64,000 nt of DNA, from the NCBI GenBank assembly GCA_019359125.1, contig JAHHHY010000010.1:1-64000 (forward strand). The letters are read 5' to 3'. Source of the stretch: Pleurocapsa minor GSE-CHR-MK 17-07R (GTDB taxonomy: Bacteria; Chloroflexota; Anaerolineae; Aggregatilineales; Phototrophicaceae). The notes beneath the pieces were generated by a model. It searched no databases, was not told the DNA's origin, and was given only the letters and a program-made list of their open reading frames with translations. Of the stretch, positions 25,160 through 33,603 are shown in pieces; within the stretch, counting starts at the first letter, position 1, and every line of letters starts with the position of its first letter. A program made the translations under genes and the position numbers.

Positions 25160-26098
25160 TCAGACGGCTGAGGCGGTTCTGAAGTGTGCGATCGTCTGGC
25201 GAATGCCTTCTTCAAGCGGCGTCTCGAATACTTCGCTGAAGTGTCTGACGATGCCATCGCCCGTGAAACCCGTGGGGAACGGGAGCTTGTTTGTCGCCAC
25301 ATCGATGCGAATTTCAGGCACGATGCGCATGATGATGTCGGCAACCTCGGCCACTTCCACCGGCACTGTGTTGAAGTTAAACACGAACGCGCCATCCAGC
25401 GGTTGCAGCGCCGCCTGAATGAACTGGCGCGCCACATCCGAACCCCATTGGAACTGCATCTTTCCGCCGAATGGGATGCTGTAATGTTCGCCCTTCGCGG
25501 CGGCCAGCATCGCCTTGGTCGGTTCGCTGGTCAGACCCTGGTCGCGCCCGACGCCATAGACCGTGAATGGTCGCAGGCCGGTGCTGGTGATGCCGTGATC
25601 CTCAAAATACACGCGGGCCGTTTCTTCGTTGCAGATCTTGTACGCGCCATACAGCGTGTGCGGGATGCGTGGGGCATCATCGGGCAGTAGTTCATACGGA
25701 TACTCGTCCGCGCGGCCGTACACAGCGATTGACGAGGCATAGGCGATATGCTGGATGCCCCGTTCGCGGGCAGCCTCAAACAGGTTGATGGTGCCGGTCA
25801 CATTCACTGCGCTGCCCAGGATCGGATTGGCCTTGCAGGAAGGCACCTGCAGCGCGCCCAGGTGAATGATGTGCGTGACGTTTTCCAGTGCGGCGTCCAC
25901 CTGCGCCTTGCTGGTGATATCCCCCTGCACAAACTGGATGCTCGACTGCTGGTCTTTGGGCAGCAGCATGTCCAGTCGTCCGCTGTTTGCCCCCACGTCA
26001 AAGCAAACAGCCCGTTCGCCCTGCCGCGCCAGATGATACAGCGTCCACGCGCCGATAAATCCCAGCCCGCCGGTGATCAGAAAACGGCGTTCTGTCAT
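25160..26098 (-). CDS. NAD-dependent epimerase/dehydratase (extended SDR)
   Basis: 312 residues from the ATG at 26098, chosen for AGGAGAAG just upstream. Rossmann motif ITGGLGFIGAW is at the N-terminus, D for NAD ribose in VCFDVGANSG, active-site S-S plus YxxxK (YGAYK) in the middle, and substrate-binding LRPFTVYG. It acts on a nucleotide sugar or related sugar, probably a 4-epimerase or dehydratase; the substrate cannot be read. It lies 43 nt downstream of the CE7 esterase gene on the same strand and may be in its operon. Confidence 0.85.
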   Translation of the reverse strand: MTERRFLITGGLGFIGAWTLYHLARQGERAVCFDVGANSGRLDMLLPKDQQSSIQFVQGDITSKAQVDAALENVTHIIHLGALQVPSCKANPILGSAVNVTGTINLFEAARERGIQHIAYASSIAVYGRADEYPYELLPDDAPRIPHTLYGAYKICNEETARVYFEDHGITSTGLRPFTVYGVGRDQGLTSEPTKAMLAAAKGEHYSIPFGGKMQFQWGSDVARQFIQAALQPLDGAFVFNFNTVPVEVAEVADIIMRIVPEIRIDVATNKLPFPTGFTGDGIVRHFSEVFETPLEEGIRQTIAHFRTASAV

Positions 26099-26141
26099 CA
26101 CTTCTCCTGCCTGCATCTGCTGCCCCCTTACTTGAAAGATC

Positions 26142-27122
26142 TTACGCCTGCATCCACTTGTCGCGCAGCCACAGAATCTTCTTCATGGTGTGCAGATCAC
26201 CACCGCCTTCGTGTCCGTTGTACTTATACACATGGATTTCTTTTTCCACGCCGTCTGGAATGTGGTTGTAGGCCGCATACACGCACGAGGGCGGGCATAT
26301 CATGTCCATCAGGCTGGTGGAGAAATAACTCGCGGCCCGGATGCGTGAGGCGAAGCTGACGCCGTCAAAGTACGAGAGCGTCTTCAATGCCTGCGCTTCA
26401 GACTGGCGGTGGATGCTGAGATATTTGACGATTTCGTCATATACGCCGCCGATCAGCGTGATGGCGCGGTGAATCTCGCACAGGAAGGGCACATCGGGCA
26501 GCGACGCGCTCACCAGCTCCGGTGCCAGGCCGCTGGCCGCCAGCGTGATCGCGCCGCCCTGGCTGCCGCCGGTCGCGGCGATGCGGGTGCGGTCCACTGC
26601 CGGGTGGCTGGCGACCGCTTCCAGCGCGCGCACGGCGTCTGTGTACAGGCGGCGATAGTAGTACGTCTCCGGGCTGAGGATGCCCTGGGTGGTGAAACCG
26701 GGGAAAAACGGGTTCGCCCCGTCGGGCAGGTCTGGGGTGTCACCGGATGCCCACGTGCTGCCTTGCCCACGCGTGTCCATGACCAGATAGGCGAATCCGG
26801 CACTGACCCATTTCAGCCACGCATAGGGCAGGCTGCGGCCGCCGCCATAGCCGATATATTCCACCACGCACGGCAGCGGCTCTGAACGCTGCTTCGGCAA
26901 CATGAACCAGCCCTTGATGCGCTGGCCGCCGTAGCCGGAAAACTCGGCGTCAAATACATCCGCAGTGACGATGCCCATGTCTACAGGGGTCACCGTGAAG
27001 TCCAGCGGATACGACCGTGCTTCCGCCCGGGTGCGCGCCCAGAAGCTGTCGAAATCGGGCTGTTCCGGGCTGGCGGGCTTGTAACGCTGCATATCATCAA
27101 AAGGCAAATCAAAATACGGCAT
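26142..27122 (-). CDS. Acetyl xylan esterase / cephalosporin-C deacetylase family (CE7)
   Basis: 326 residues from the ATG at 27122 with AGGAAAG upstream; size is typical of CE7 (~320). The alpha/beta-hydrolase core shows the family RGQGS motif (MDTRGQGSTW), nucleophile elbow TGGSQGGAI, acid SLMDMICPPSC and late NGHEGGG histidine. It has no signal peptide. CE7 enzymes remove acetyl groups from imported xylo-oligosaccharides and other small esters in the cytosol. The gene fits a glycan-use role together with the nearby epimerase and the GH38 enzyme. It is divergent from the LarA-like gene at 27281. Confidence 0.92.
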   Translation of the reverse strand: MPYFDLPFDDMQRYKPASPEQPDFDSFWARTRAEARSYPLDFTVTPVDMGIVTADVFDAEFSGYGGQRIKGWFMLPKQRSEPLPCVVEYIGYGGGRSLPYAWLKWVSAGFAYLVMDTRGQGSTWASGDTPDLPDGANPFFPGFTTQGILSPETYYYRRLYTDAVRALEAVASHPAVDRTRIAATGGSQGGAITLAASGLAPELVSASLPDVPFLCEIHRAITLIGGVYDEIVKYLSIHRQSEAQALKTLSYFDGVSFASRIRAASYFSTSLMDMICPPSCVYAAYNHIPDGVEKEIHVYKYNGHEGGGDLHTMKKILWLRDKWMQA

Positions 27123-27280
27123 GATCGACTTTCCTAGGATAGAAAATAAGAGAACACTGGATGAAGCATCAGGCAAAAGAGTGTGACCTGTCCGCGCCTT
27201 AAAGTAAAGGTCCTTCCGGCATGGTCCTGCACGTGTGCGGTACACTCGTGGCATACAGGCGAAGCAGCGGGGAAAGACAC

Positions 27281-28546
27281 ATGGGCATTCGGGCACAGGC
27301 GACAGCACAGGACGGGGCGCTGCTGACGGCAGCACAGATCAGGGAGACGCTGGCGCACGGCCTGTCCGGGGCGCTGAATGGGGCGCGCGTGCTGGCGCTG
27401 ATTCCCGATCATACGCGCACGATTCCGCTGCCGCTGCTGTTTCGCCTGCTGACGGACATGCTGCGCGATACGCGCCAGCTTGATTTCATGGTGGCGCTGG
27501 GCACGCATCCGCCGCTGAGCGAGGCGTCGCTGTGCAAACTGGTGGGCATCAGCGCAGATGAGCGTGCCGGCATTTATCGTCATATTGGCCTGCTGAACCA
27601 TGAGTGGGAAAACCCGGATGCGCTGATGCAGGTTGGCACGCTGGAACAGGCGCAGATTCAGGCCATCGCGGGCGACCTGTGGCACCCGTCGCTGGGTGGG
27701 GACACCCCTGTGCGCATCAATCGGCGCATCAGCGACTACGACCACATCCTGATCGTGGGGCCGACGTTCCCGCACGAGGTGGTCGGCTTCAGCGGGGGCG
27801 CGAAATATCTGTTCCCTGGCATTTCCGGCGCAGACATGATCAATACCACGCACTGGCTGGGGGCGCTGGCGGGTATCCTGGACATCATCGGCATTAAAAA
27901 CACACCCGTGCGCGCGGTCATCCATGCGGCGGCTGATTTTGTGCGCACGCCCGTCACGCTGATCAGCATGGTCGTCGTCGGTGATGGGCTGGCCGGGCTG
28001 TTCGTGGGCGACCTGTACGAGGCCTGGTCAGCGGCGGCAGATTTATCAGCGCAGCGGCATATCACCTGGGTGGACAGGCCGTTTCAGCGCGTGCTGTCGT
28101 GTGCGCCGCCCATGTATGACGAGCTGTGGACGGCCGCCAAGGCGATGTACAAGCTAGAACCAGCCGTCGCGGATGGCGGCGAAATCGTGATCTACGCGCC
28201 GCACCTGGACACGGTCAGCCATGTGCATGGCCGCTATATCTATCAGGCGGGCTATCATGTGCGCGATTACTACCTCAGGCAGTGGGAGCGCTTTGGCCAG
28301 ATTCCGCTGGGCGTGCTGGCCCATGGCACGCACCTGCGCGGCGGCGGCAGTTATGCCGATGGCGTGGAACGGGCGCGCATCCGGGTCACGCTGGCCACGC
28401 GCATCCCGCAGGCGGACTGCGAGGTGTTGTCGCTGGGCTACCTCGACCCGGAGTCGATCCATCCGGCGGACTGGGCCGGACGCGAGTCCGAGGGCGTGCT
28501 GCTGGTGCCTAAGGCCGGTGAGATGCTGTACCGCCTGCGCCCATGA
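27281..28546 (+). CDS. LarA-like nickel-pincer racemase/epimerase family protein
   Basis: 421 residues from the ATG at 27281 with GGGGAAAG 6 nt upstream. Motifs of the LarA family are clear: IPDHTRTIPLP, ALGTHPPLS, and FSGGAKYLFPGISG with the lysine that carries the nickel-pincer nucleotide in LarA. LarA itself racemises lactate, while many homologues act on other 2-hydroxy acids or sugar acids. The pincer-making genes larB, larC and larE are not in the window, so they would have to be elsewhere. The 3' end overlaps the opposite gene by 38 nt. Confidence 0.85.
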   Translation: MGIRAQATAQDGALLTAAQIRETLAHGLSGALNGARVLALIPDHTRTIPLPLLFRLLTDMLRDTRQLDFMVALGTHPPLSEASLCKLVGISADERAGIYRHIGLLNHEWENPDALMQVGTLEQAQIQAIAGDLWHPSLGGDTPVRINRRISDYDHILIVGPTFPHEVVGFSGGAKYLFPGISGADMINTTHWLGALAGILDIIGIKNTPVRAVIHAAADFVRTPVTLISMVVVGDGLAGLFVGDLYEAWSAAADLSAQRHITWVDRPFQRVLSCAPPMYDELWTAAKAMYKLEPAVADGGEIVIYAPHLDTVSHVHGRYIYQAGYHVRDYYLRQWERFGQIPLGVLAHGTHLRGGGSYADGVERARIRVTLATRIPQADCEVLSLGYLDPESIHPADWAGRESEGVLLVPKAGEMLYRLRP

Positions 28547-29336
28547 CTGCGCCCGTCCCAGCGCGTGCGCCAAACATGCGCGTCGTCGGATGGATGAACA
28601 GAAAGTAGGCCGCCATCAGGCCGCTGTAGGCGACCACAGCGGTATACACATACAGTCCCAGCCGGTACTGTTCATCTACCGTTGCCAGACGTGTGACGAA
28701 CGGCACGATGAGTACCACATCATAGGCTAGAAAACCCATCAGCTGCCCGCCTGAATTGATCCAGCTGGGCCGCAGCAGCGAATACGTGAAATAGGCGGCA
28801 GCGCCGAGGAACATCCAGCCATATACGACGCCGCCCTCGGTCGTGATGCGCCACGGCAGCACATTCGGCGTCTTCAGCACCAGCGACCCGCCCACCAGCA
28901 GCAGTGCGACGATGAACACCACGAAAGAATAGCGGACCAGCCGGGGCTGTGGCCGCGGATCGGTGATGGCATACTGGCGGCTCCAGAACAGCAGCGCGAC
29001 GCCAAAGGCCAGCCCCAGCGCCAGCGAGACTGCAAAGGCGAGAATGGCCGAGCTGCCATTGGCGATTTGCAGCATGAACACGATCAGTGGCACAAAGATG
29101 GTGATGTAATCCAGCGCGATGCCCACCAATGCGCCGTTTTCGCGAATATACAGGCAGTAGAGCTGGGCAGCCCCGGCAGCGGCGAAAATCGAGCCGATGA
29201 ACAAAAAGGACAAGGGGGTGGTGTCTGGCAGCGGCCAGATCGCGGTCACGGCCGCCACCTGGAAGGCGAAACCTGCGGCCAGTATGAGCTGTATGATGCT
29301 GAAGATGATCAGGGCTGTTTTGAACAGTCGTGCCAT
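28509..29336 (-). CDS. Multi-pass membrane protein of unknown function
   Basis: 275 residues with about seven to eight hydrophobic helices. The first is LFKTALIIFSIIQLILAAGFAF; later ones include LSFLFIGSIFAAAGAAQLYCL, IFVPLIVFMLQIA, VVFIVALLLVGGSLV and VVAYSGLMAAYFLFI. No known transporter or enzyme motif was recognised. It overlaps the LarA-like gene tail-to-tail by 38 nt and is divergent from the GAF gene at 29502. Between them (29337-29501) no gene is seen. Confidence 0.65.
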   Translation of the reverse strand: MARLFKTALIIFSIIQLILAAGFAFQVAAVTAIWPLPDTTPLSFLFIGSIFAAAGAAQLYCLYIRENGALVGIALDYITIFVPLIVFMLQIANGSSAILAFAVSLALGLAFGVALLFWSRQYAITDPRPQPRLVRYSFVVFIVALLLVGGSLVLKTPNVLPWRITTEGGVVYGWMFLGAAAYFTYSLLRPSWINSGGQLMGFLAYDVVLIVPFVTRLATVDEQYRLGLYVYTAVVAYSGLMAAYFLFIHPTTRMFGARAGTGAVMGAGGTASHRP

Positions 29337-29501
29337 CAGGGGAACTCCGCGCTATCTATCGGACAGGTATGGCCAGTATCGGGGTAAATTGCGAGAAGGG
29401 CAATTTGCACGCGGCCAGCTACCAGAATTGTTAGTAGTAGGACATAGTATCCCCTGCTAAAGTGTGCGGATGGAACCGCCTAATCGATGAGGGAAAATTC
29501 A

Positions 29502-30098
29502 ATGGCAGATGTATCCAGCAGCGCATACAACGTGTATTCCAACGTGGTGACCGGGGCGACGGTCAATCCGGTGATGCAGAATCCGGATGAGATTGATGAG
29601 GTTTTCGCGCAGGGTGCTAACGACGTGCTGAAGCGCGCGGCTGAAATTGCCCGGCTGGTGGTGGGTGCACATCAGTCCGCCATCGCCATCATCGTCGATA
29701 AAGACTGGGGCAGTGTGCGCAAGTACTTCTCGCTGTCCGAGAAATATAAGGACTGGGCGGGATATGCCGCGCCGGCGAAAGGCTTCGGTACGCATGCCTG
29801 GCTGCTGGAGCATAACCAGACCGTGCGCTTCACCCAGGCCGAGCTGGAAGCGCATCCCGCCTGGATGAACTTTGGCACCGAGTCTGCCGCGCATCCGCCT
29901 ATGCGTGGGTGGATGGCCACGCCGCTGGTGGACCGCGATGGCCGCAACTGGGGATTATTCCAGCTTTCGGACAAATATGAAGGTGACTTTACCGAAGCGG
30001 ACGAGGCGCACTTCGTCATGCTGGCGCAGCTGGTGGCGATTGCGCTGGAGTCGCTGTGGGAAGTGCGCAACTTGCAGAAGGCCGCCCGCGAGGCATAA
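29502..30098 (+). CDS. GAF-domain protein
   Basis: 198 residues. The ATG at 29502 is chosen because GAGGGA lies 7 nt upstream. Nearly the whole protein is one GAF domain: an N-terminal helix pair (DVLKRAAEIARLVVGAHQSAIAII), a central WMATPLVDRDGRNWGLFQLSD strand pair and a final EADEAHFVMLAQLVAIALESLW helix. No output domain is attached. It may act as a single-domain sensor for a separate partner such as one of the soluble kinases. An inverted repeat at 30112-30147 follows. Confidence 0.8.
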   Translation: MADVSSSAYNVYSNVVTGATVNPVMQNPDEIDEVFAQGANDVLKRAAEIARLVVGAHQSAIAIIVDKDWGSVRKYFSLSEKYKDWAGYAAPAKGFGTHAWLLEHNQTVRFTQAELEAHPAWMNFGTESAAHPPMRGWMATPLVDRDGRNWGLFQLSDKYEGDFTEADEAHFVMLAQLVAIALESLWEVRNLQKAAREA

Positions 30099-30111
30099 CA
30101 CACGGGACACA

Positions 30112-30147
30112 GCATGGGTGCTGATTGCGCATAGTCAGCACCCATGC
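30112..30147. terminator. 13-bp perfect hairpin between convergent genes
   Basis: GCATGGGTGCTGA (30112-30124) pairs perfectly with TCAGCACCCATGC (30135-30147). It separates the GAF gene (+) and the TlpA-like gene (-). There is no T-run on either side, so it is a strong stem but an atypical terminator. Confidence 0.6.
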
Positions 30148-30168
30148 ACACAGACCGTCGCAAGTGAA

Positions 30169-30819
30169 TCAGCCGCGCGCTGCGTTAATCTGCTCGATGA
30201 TCTGTGCGCTAGACTCAATGCCGGTGATGAGCGAGGTGGCTGTGCCGTCTGGCCGGATCAGGAAATGGGGCGTAGACGGTGGATTATTGATGGTGAAGCC
30301 GAATGCGTTTGTCAGCGCACCCAGCATATCGGGTGTGAGCACTGCGAAGGTCCAGCCGAAGCCATTGCGGTCGGCATAGGCGGCCAGGTCTGTGGCCGTG
30401 ATATTGGTCTCGACGCTGAGCGCCACAAAGACGACGCCTTGCCCGGCCAATTGTTCGCGGGCACTAGCCACGTTGCCAAGCTGGGCACGGCAGTTGGTGC
30501 ACCAGGTCGCCATGGGTTCCACAAAAACCGTCTGCCCGGCATAGTCTGCAAAGGTGAAGGTCGCGCCGGTGCGCGCATCGGTCAGCGGCAGCGTCTGCCA
30601 CGCGGGTAGAGCGGCACTCGCGGGCGGTGCCGGCTCGCTCGTCGCCGGGAGGTCTGTCGACTGTGGCTGGGTGGGCTGCGCCATCTGTTCGGTCGCTGGC
30701 GCAGTTGGCTGGGTGAGCACAACTTCTGCTGCTGTGGTCGGGGCCTGTACTGCCGGGGATTCACTCGCGCATCCGGCCAGCAACAGCCCCAGCGCGATGA
30801 GTCGTTTCATAGCGATCAT
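30169..30819 (-). CDS. TlpA/thioredoxin-like lipoprotein
   Basis: 216 residues; AGGAA supports the ATG at 30819 (30810 also possible). Lipobox LLAGC near residue 17 predicts a membrane-anchored lipoprotein. A Thr/Pro/Gln-rich linker (~20-70) leads to a thioredoxin-like domain with active site WCTNC and a late cis-Pro region PSTPHFLI. It would act outside the membrane as a thiol reductant or oxidase, as in cytochrome c or copper-site maturation. Its neighbour on the same strand (starting at 31347) is a Met-rich secreted protein; the gap is 75 nt, so a common transcript is possible. Confidence 0.85.
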   Translation of the reverse strand: MIAMKRLIALGLLLAGCASESPAVQAPTTAAEVVLTQPTAPATEQMAQPTQPQSTDLPATSEPAPPASAALPAWQTLPLTDARTGATFTFADYAGQTVFVEPMATWCTNCRAQLGNVASAREQLAGQGVVFVALSVETNITATDLAAYADRNGFGWTFAVLTPDMLGALTNAFGFTINNPPSTPHFLIRPDGTATSLITGIESSAQIIEQINAARG

Positions 30820-30894
30820 ATTTTGTTCCTGACTCTATTGTCGATAAGCGGGCCGGAGCATCCACGAAAACAGCCCCGGCCTCTGGCGGCCAGA

Positions 30895-31347
30895 TCAGCC
30901 GTCGGACATCATCATCATGCCTTCTGTCAGTGTGGTGAACAGGAAGGCATCCAGTTCGGTGCGCAGTTCGGTGCAGGCCGGGTCTTCATCAGCAACGTGG
31001 CCGGGCGCCAGCGCGACCATTTCCATCATGCTGGTTTCAGCCATTTCTTCGCTTTCCATCATGGCTTCTTCGGTCGCCATCATGTCATCGCCTTCCATCA
31101 TGGCTTCTTCACCCATCATGCTCATCATCGCCTCGAACAGTGGCGCATACTGGCCCTTTTCGAAAGTGGAAAGGTCGGCCGACATCGGCACGAAACCATA
31201 ATCGTGCTCGGCGATATACAGCAGGGCGATCAGCGTGGAATCGCACACATGCGTCATCATGTCGTCCTGCGCCTGGGCTGTACGGGGGGTGGCCCCGGCT
31301 GTGATCAGGCCGAGGGAAAGCGCAGCAGCAGTCAGCAAACGTTTCAT
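30895..31347 (-). CDS. Small secreted Met/Glu-rich protein
   Basis: 150 residues. Signal peptide (1-26, ending TAQA|Q). The mature protein opens with a conserved-looking helix containing one Cys (HVCDSTLIALLYIAEHDYGF) and closes with another Cys region (DPACTELRTELDAFLF). Between them (~70-115) runs a tract of paired methionines with acidic residues (MMSMMGEEAMMEGDDMM type), and the tail has MMMM. Met-rich clusters are known in copper- and silver-handling exported proteins. That role here is only inferred, though the nearby thioredoxin-like lipoprotein fits it. No family was recognised. Confidence 0.7.
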   Translation of the reverse strand: MKRLLTAAALSLGLITAGATPRTAQAQDDMMTHVCDSTLIALLYIAEHDYGFVPMSADLSTFEKGQYAPLFEAMMSMMGEEAMMEGDDMMATEEAMMESEEMAETSMMEMVALAPGHVADEDPACTELRTELDAFLFTTLTEGMMMMSDG

Positions 31348-31455
31348 TAGAATAGGCTCCTGAATCTGATTAAGACGGTCATTTTTAACGCCGCCATTCC
31401 TGTGGAGCTTACGCTGAAGATCTTGCGCAGAGGTGACAGATTCCTTGCAAAAGTA

Positions 31456-32742
31456 TTACGGGTGGGGCAGGGTGAAGCTGAAGGTAGTGCCCTGCTCAGG
31501 CGCGCTGACCACGTTGACTGTGCCCCCGTGAGCCTCGACAAATCCGCGTACGATCGCCAGCCCCAGCCCGGTGCCGCGCTTGCCGGCGTGCTGTGTGCGT
31601 GAAGGCTCTCCGCGGTAGAAACTTTCAAATACATACGGGAGGTCGTGCGTGGGGATGGTGCTGCCGGTATTGTGCACGCGCACGGTCACCCATTTACCCT
31701 CGCGCTGCGCCTGAATCGAGACGGTCCCGCCGCGCGGCGTATGATCGAGCGCGTTATCGAGCAGGTTATAGAGCACGCGCTGAATTTTGTCTGGCGCGAC
31801 GCGCACCATATCCAGTCCTGGGTCAAGTTGTCCCTTCAGGTGGATTCCCGTCTGCGACGCTTTTGCAGTCATCGCCCCGATGGTGTCGGAAATCAGGTCA
31901 TGCAGCGATGCGTCCACCAGGGTCAGCGCGAAGCTGCCTGCGTCCAGCTGCGCCAGCTCAAACAGGTCGTCGATCATCTTGTTCAGGTGGAACAGCTCAG
32001 TCTGAATGGTCTGGATGTAGCGGTTGCGCGTTTCTTCATCGGCCACGACGCCATCGAGAATCGACTCGTTCATGGCGCGGATGCCTGCCAGCGGCGTGCG
32101 CAGGTCGTGCGATACCCAGGCCACCAGATCGCGGCGCGTCTGCTCAAGATGACGCTTCTGCGTTTCCACAGCCTGCAGGCCGCTGACCATCTGGTTGAAC
32201 GCGGTCGTGAGCTGGGCCAGCTCGTCGTTGCCGTGTACGGGCAGGCTGCCGCTCAGATCGCCAGACTGCATGCGCCGTGCGGCTTCCCCCAGTCGATGAA
32301 TGCGGCCGATCCACGCATTGGAGACGAAGAAGATGCAGATGGTGCTGACGACGCCCGCGAAAATCAGCAGCGCCAGCGTGAGGATAAAGTCGTGCTGGCT
32401 GATGAACATCAGCTGCGCTGTCAGCCACACATTGAGGAAGATGATCAGCACCAGCAGCACGATATTGGCCAGCATCGCCCAGCGCAAACTGGTGAAGCGC
32501 TCGAAGACACCCAGCCGATTGAAGATATACACGCTGCCCACGCTGATGCTGCCGCTGCCCAGCATGAACACGAACAATAGCTGAACATCACTTTCGGGTG
32601 GATTCAGGTTGAGGATGACGATCGCCAGGCTGATGCCCAGCGCGCCCAACATGCCGGCAAACAGGCCAAGCGGATAGAACAGACTAGGAATCGCCTTCCT
32701 GCGGTTCAAATTTGTATCCCACTCCCCACACTGTTTGCACAT
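31456..32742 (-). CDS. Membrane histidine kinase with HAMP domain
   Basis: 428 residues from the ATG at 32742, which overlaps the response regulator by 59 nt; a later start is possible but the ATG at residue 31 would cut the first helix. Four membrane helices lie at ~20-45, 55-75, 90-112 and 118-142 with almost no external loop. HAMP follows at ~143-195, HisKA with H212 (WVSHDLRTPLAG), and HATPase_c with LLDNALDHT and GTGLGLAIVRGFVEAHGG. Without an outer sensor domain it likely senses a membrane-linked cue. It is translated together with the regulator gene upstream. Confidence 0.88.
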   Translation of the reverse strand: MCKQCGEWDTNLNRRKAIPSLFYPLGLFAGMLGALGISLAIVILNLNPPESDVQLLFVFMLGSGSISVGSVYIFNRLGVFERFTSLRWAMLANIVLLVLIIFLNVWLTAQLMFISQHDFILTLALLIFAGVVSTICIFFVSNAWIGRIHRLGEAARRMQSGDLSGSLPVHGNDELAQLTTAFNQMVSGLQAVETQKRHLEQTRRDLVAWVSHDLRTPLAGIRAMNESILDGVVADEETRNRYIQTIQTELFHLNKMIDDLFELAQLDAGSFALTLVDASLHDLISDTIGAMTAKASQTGIHLKGQLDPGLDMVRVAPDKIQRVLYNLLDNALDHTPRGGTVSIQAQREGKWVTVRVHNTGSTIPTHDLPYVFESFYRGEPSRTQHAGKRGTGLGLAIVRGFVEAHGGTVNVVSAPEQGTTFSFTLPHP

Positions 32743-33418
32743 ACTGCGGGCTGGACGGATCTGCTTCCAGCTTTTCGCGCATGCGGCGGATGTGCACCGT
32801 CACCGTGCTATCGTCGCCATAGTATTCCTGTCCCCACACACGGTCAAGCAGTTGGTCGCGGGTGAAGACCTGGCGCGGATACGATGCCAGCAGCCAGAGC
32901 AGGTCAAATTCGCGGGCTGTCAGCGTGATGGCGCGTTCGTGGATGGACACCCTGCGCTGCAATGGATCGATGCACAGCGGGCCATAGACGAGCGGTCTGG
33001 GCGTGTCCTCGGTGGTACCTGGCCTGGCGCGGCGCAGCACGGCCTTCACGCGGGCGACCAGCTCGCGCGGGCTGAACGGCTTGAGCACGTAATCATCCAC
33101 GCCCAGCGCAAAGCCCTCGATGCGGTCCGCCTCGCTGCTGCGCGAGGTCAGCGCAATAATGGGGATGCCGCCGCCCGCATGGGGCTCCGTCACCTCACTA
33201 CCGTGGCGCAGCACGCGCATCAGCGTGAAGCCATCCAGCCCCGGCAGCATGATGTCCAGCAAAATCAGGTCGGCGGGCTGCTCGCGCAGAAGCTGAAGCG
33301 CCTGCGGGCCGGTTTCGGCCTCAATCACCTGAAAGCCGTCATGCTCCAGGTAGCGCCGAACCACCTCGCGCAGCGTGGCCTCATCGTCAACAATACAGAT
33401 AATCGGTGATTTCGACAT
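32684..33418 (-). CDS. OmpR-family response regulator
   Basis: 244 residues from the ATG at 33418. The receiver domain shows CIVDDEATL (acidic pair), ADLILLDIMLPGLDG (phospho-acceptor), IIALTSRSSEADR and YVLKPFSPREL, all intact. The winged-helix domain ends TVHIRRMREKLE and GVGYKFEPQ. It is first in a two-gene operon with the HAMP kinase. Its target genes are unknown; the Met-rich and TlpA-like genes lie directly downstream on the same strand and are candidates. Confidence 0.92.
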   Translation of the reverse strand: MSKSPIICIVDDEATLREVVRRYLEHDGFQVIEAETGPQALQLLREQPADLILLDIMLPGLDGFTLMRVLRHGSEVTEPHAGGGIPIIALTSRSSEADRIEGFALGVDDYVLKPFSPRELVARVKAVLRRARPGTTEDTPRPLVYGPLCIDPLQRRVSIHERAITLTAREFDLLWLLASYPRQVFTRDQLLDRVWGQEYYGDDSTVTVHIRRMREKLEADPSSPQYVQTVWGVGYKFEPQEGDS

Positions 33419-33497
33419 GCCCGCCACTTTGTCACGAAATGATTGCAGGAGTCTTACGGCCTGTGATTACATCTCCAACGCACTGCTGTGACGCTTA

Positions 33498-33600
33498 GAG
33501 CCTGTTAGGGACCTATTTCGACAGGGAAGCGGAGCCATTGTTGCAGCATGAGAATGGCGAAGTCGACGATGCAGCTTATCGATGCTGAAAATAGAAAATG
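33498..33600 (-). mobile_element. Possible transposase-end remnant
   Basis: On the minus strand a short open stretch ends with the residues DFAILMLQQWLRFPVEIGP and a stop at ~33505. GAGCCTGTTAGGGACC lies right at the stop (33498 onward) and looks like an IS terminal inverted repeat; a transposase stop lying inside the terminal repeat is common in insertion sequences. No other end and no catalytic part were found. It borders the AT-rich gene at 33604-34728. The IS family could not be assigned. Confidence 0.4.
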
Positions 33601-33603
33601 TCT

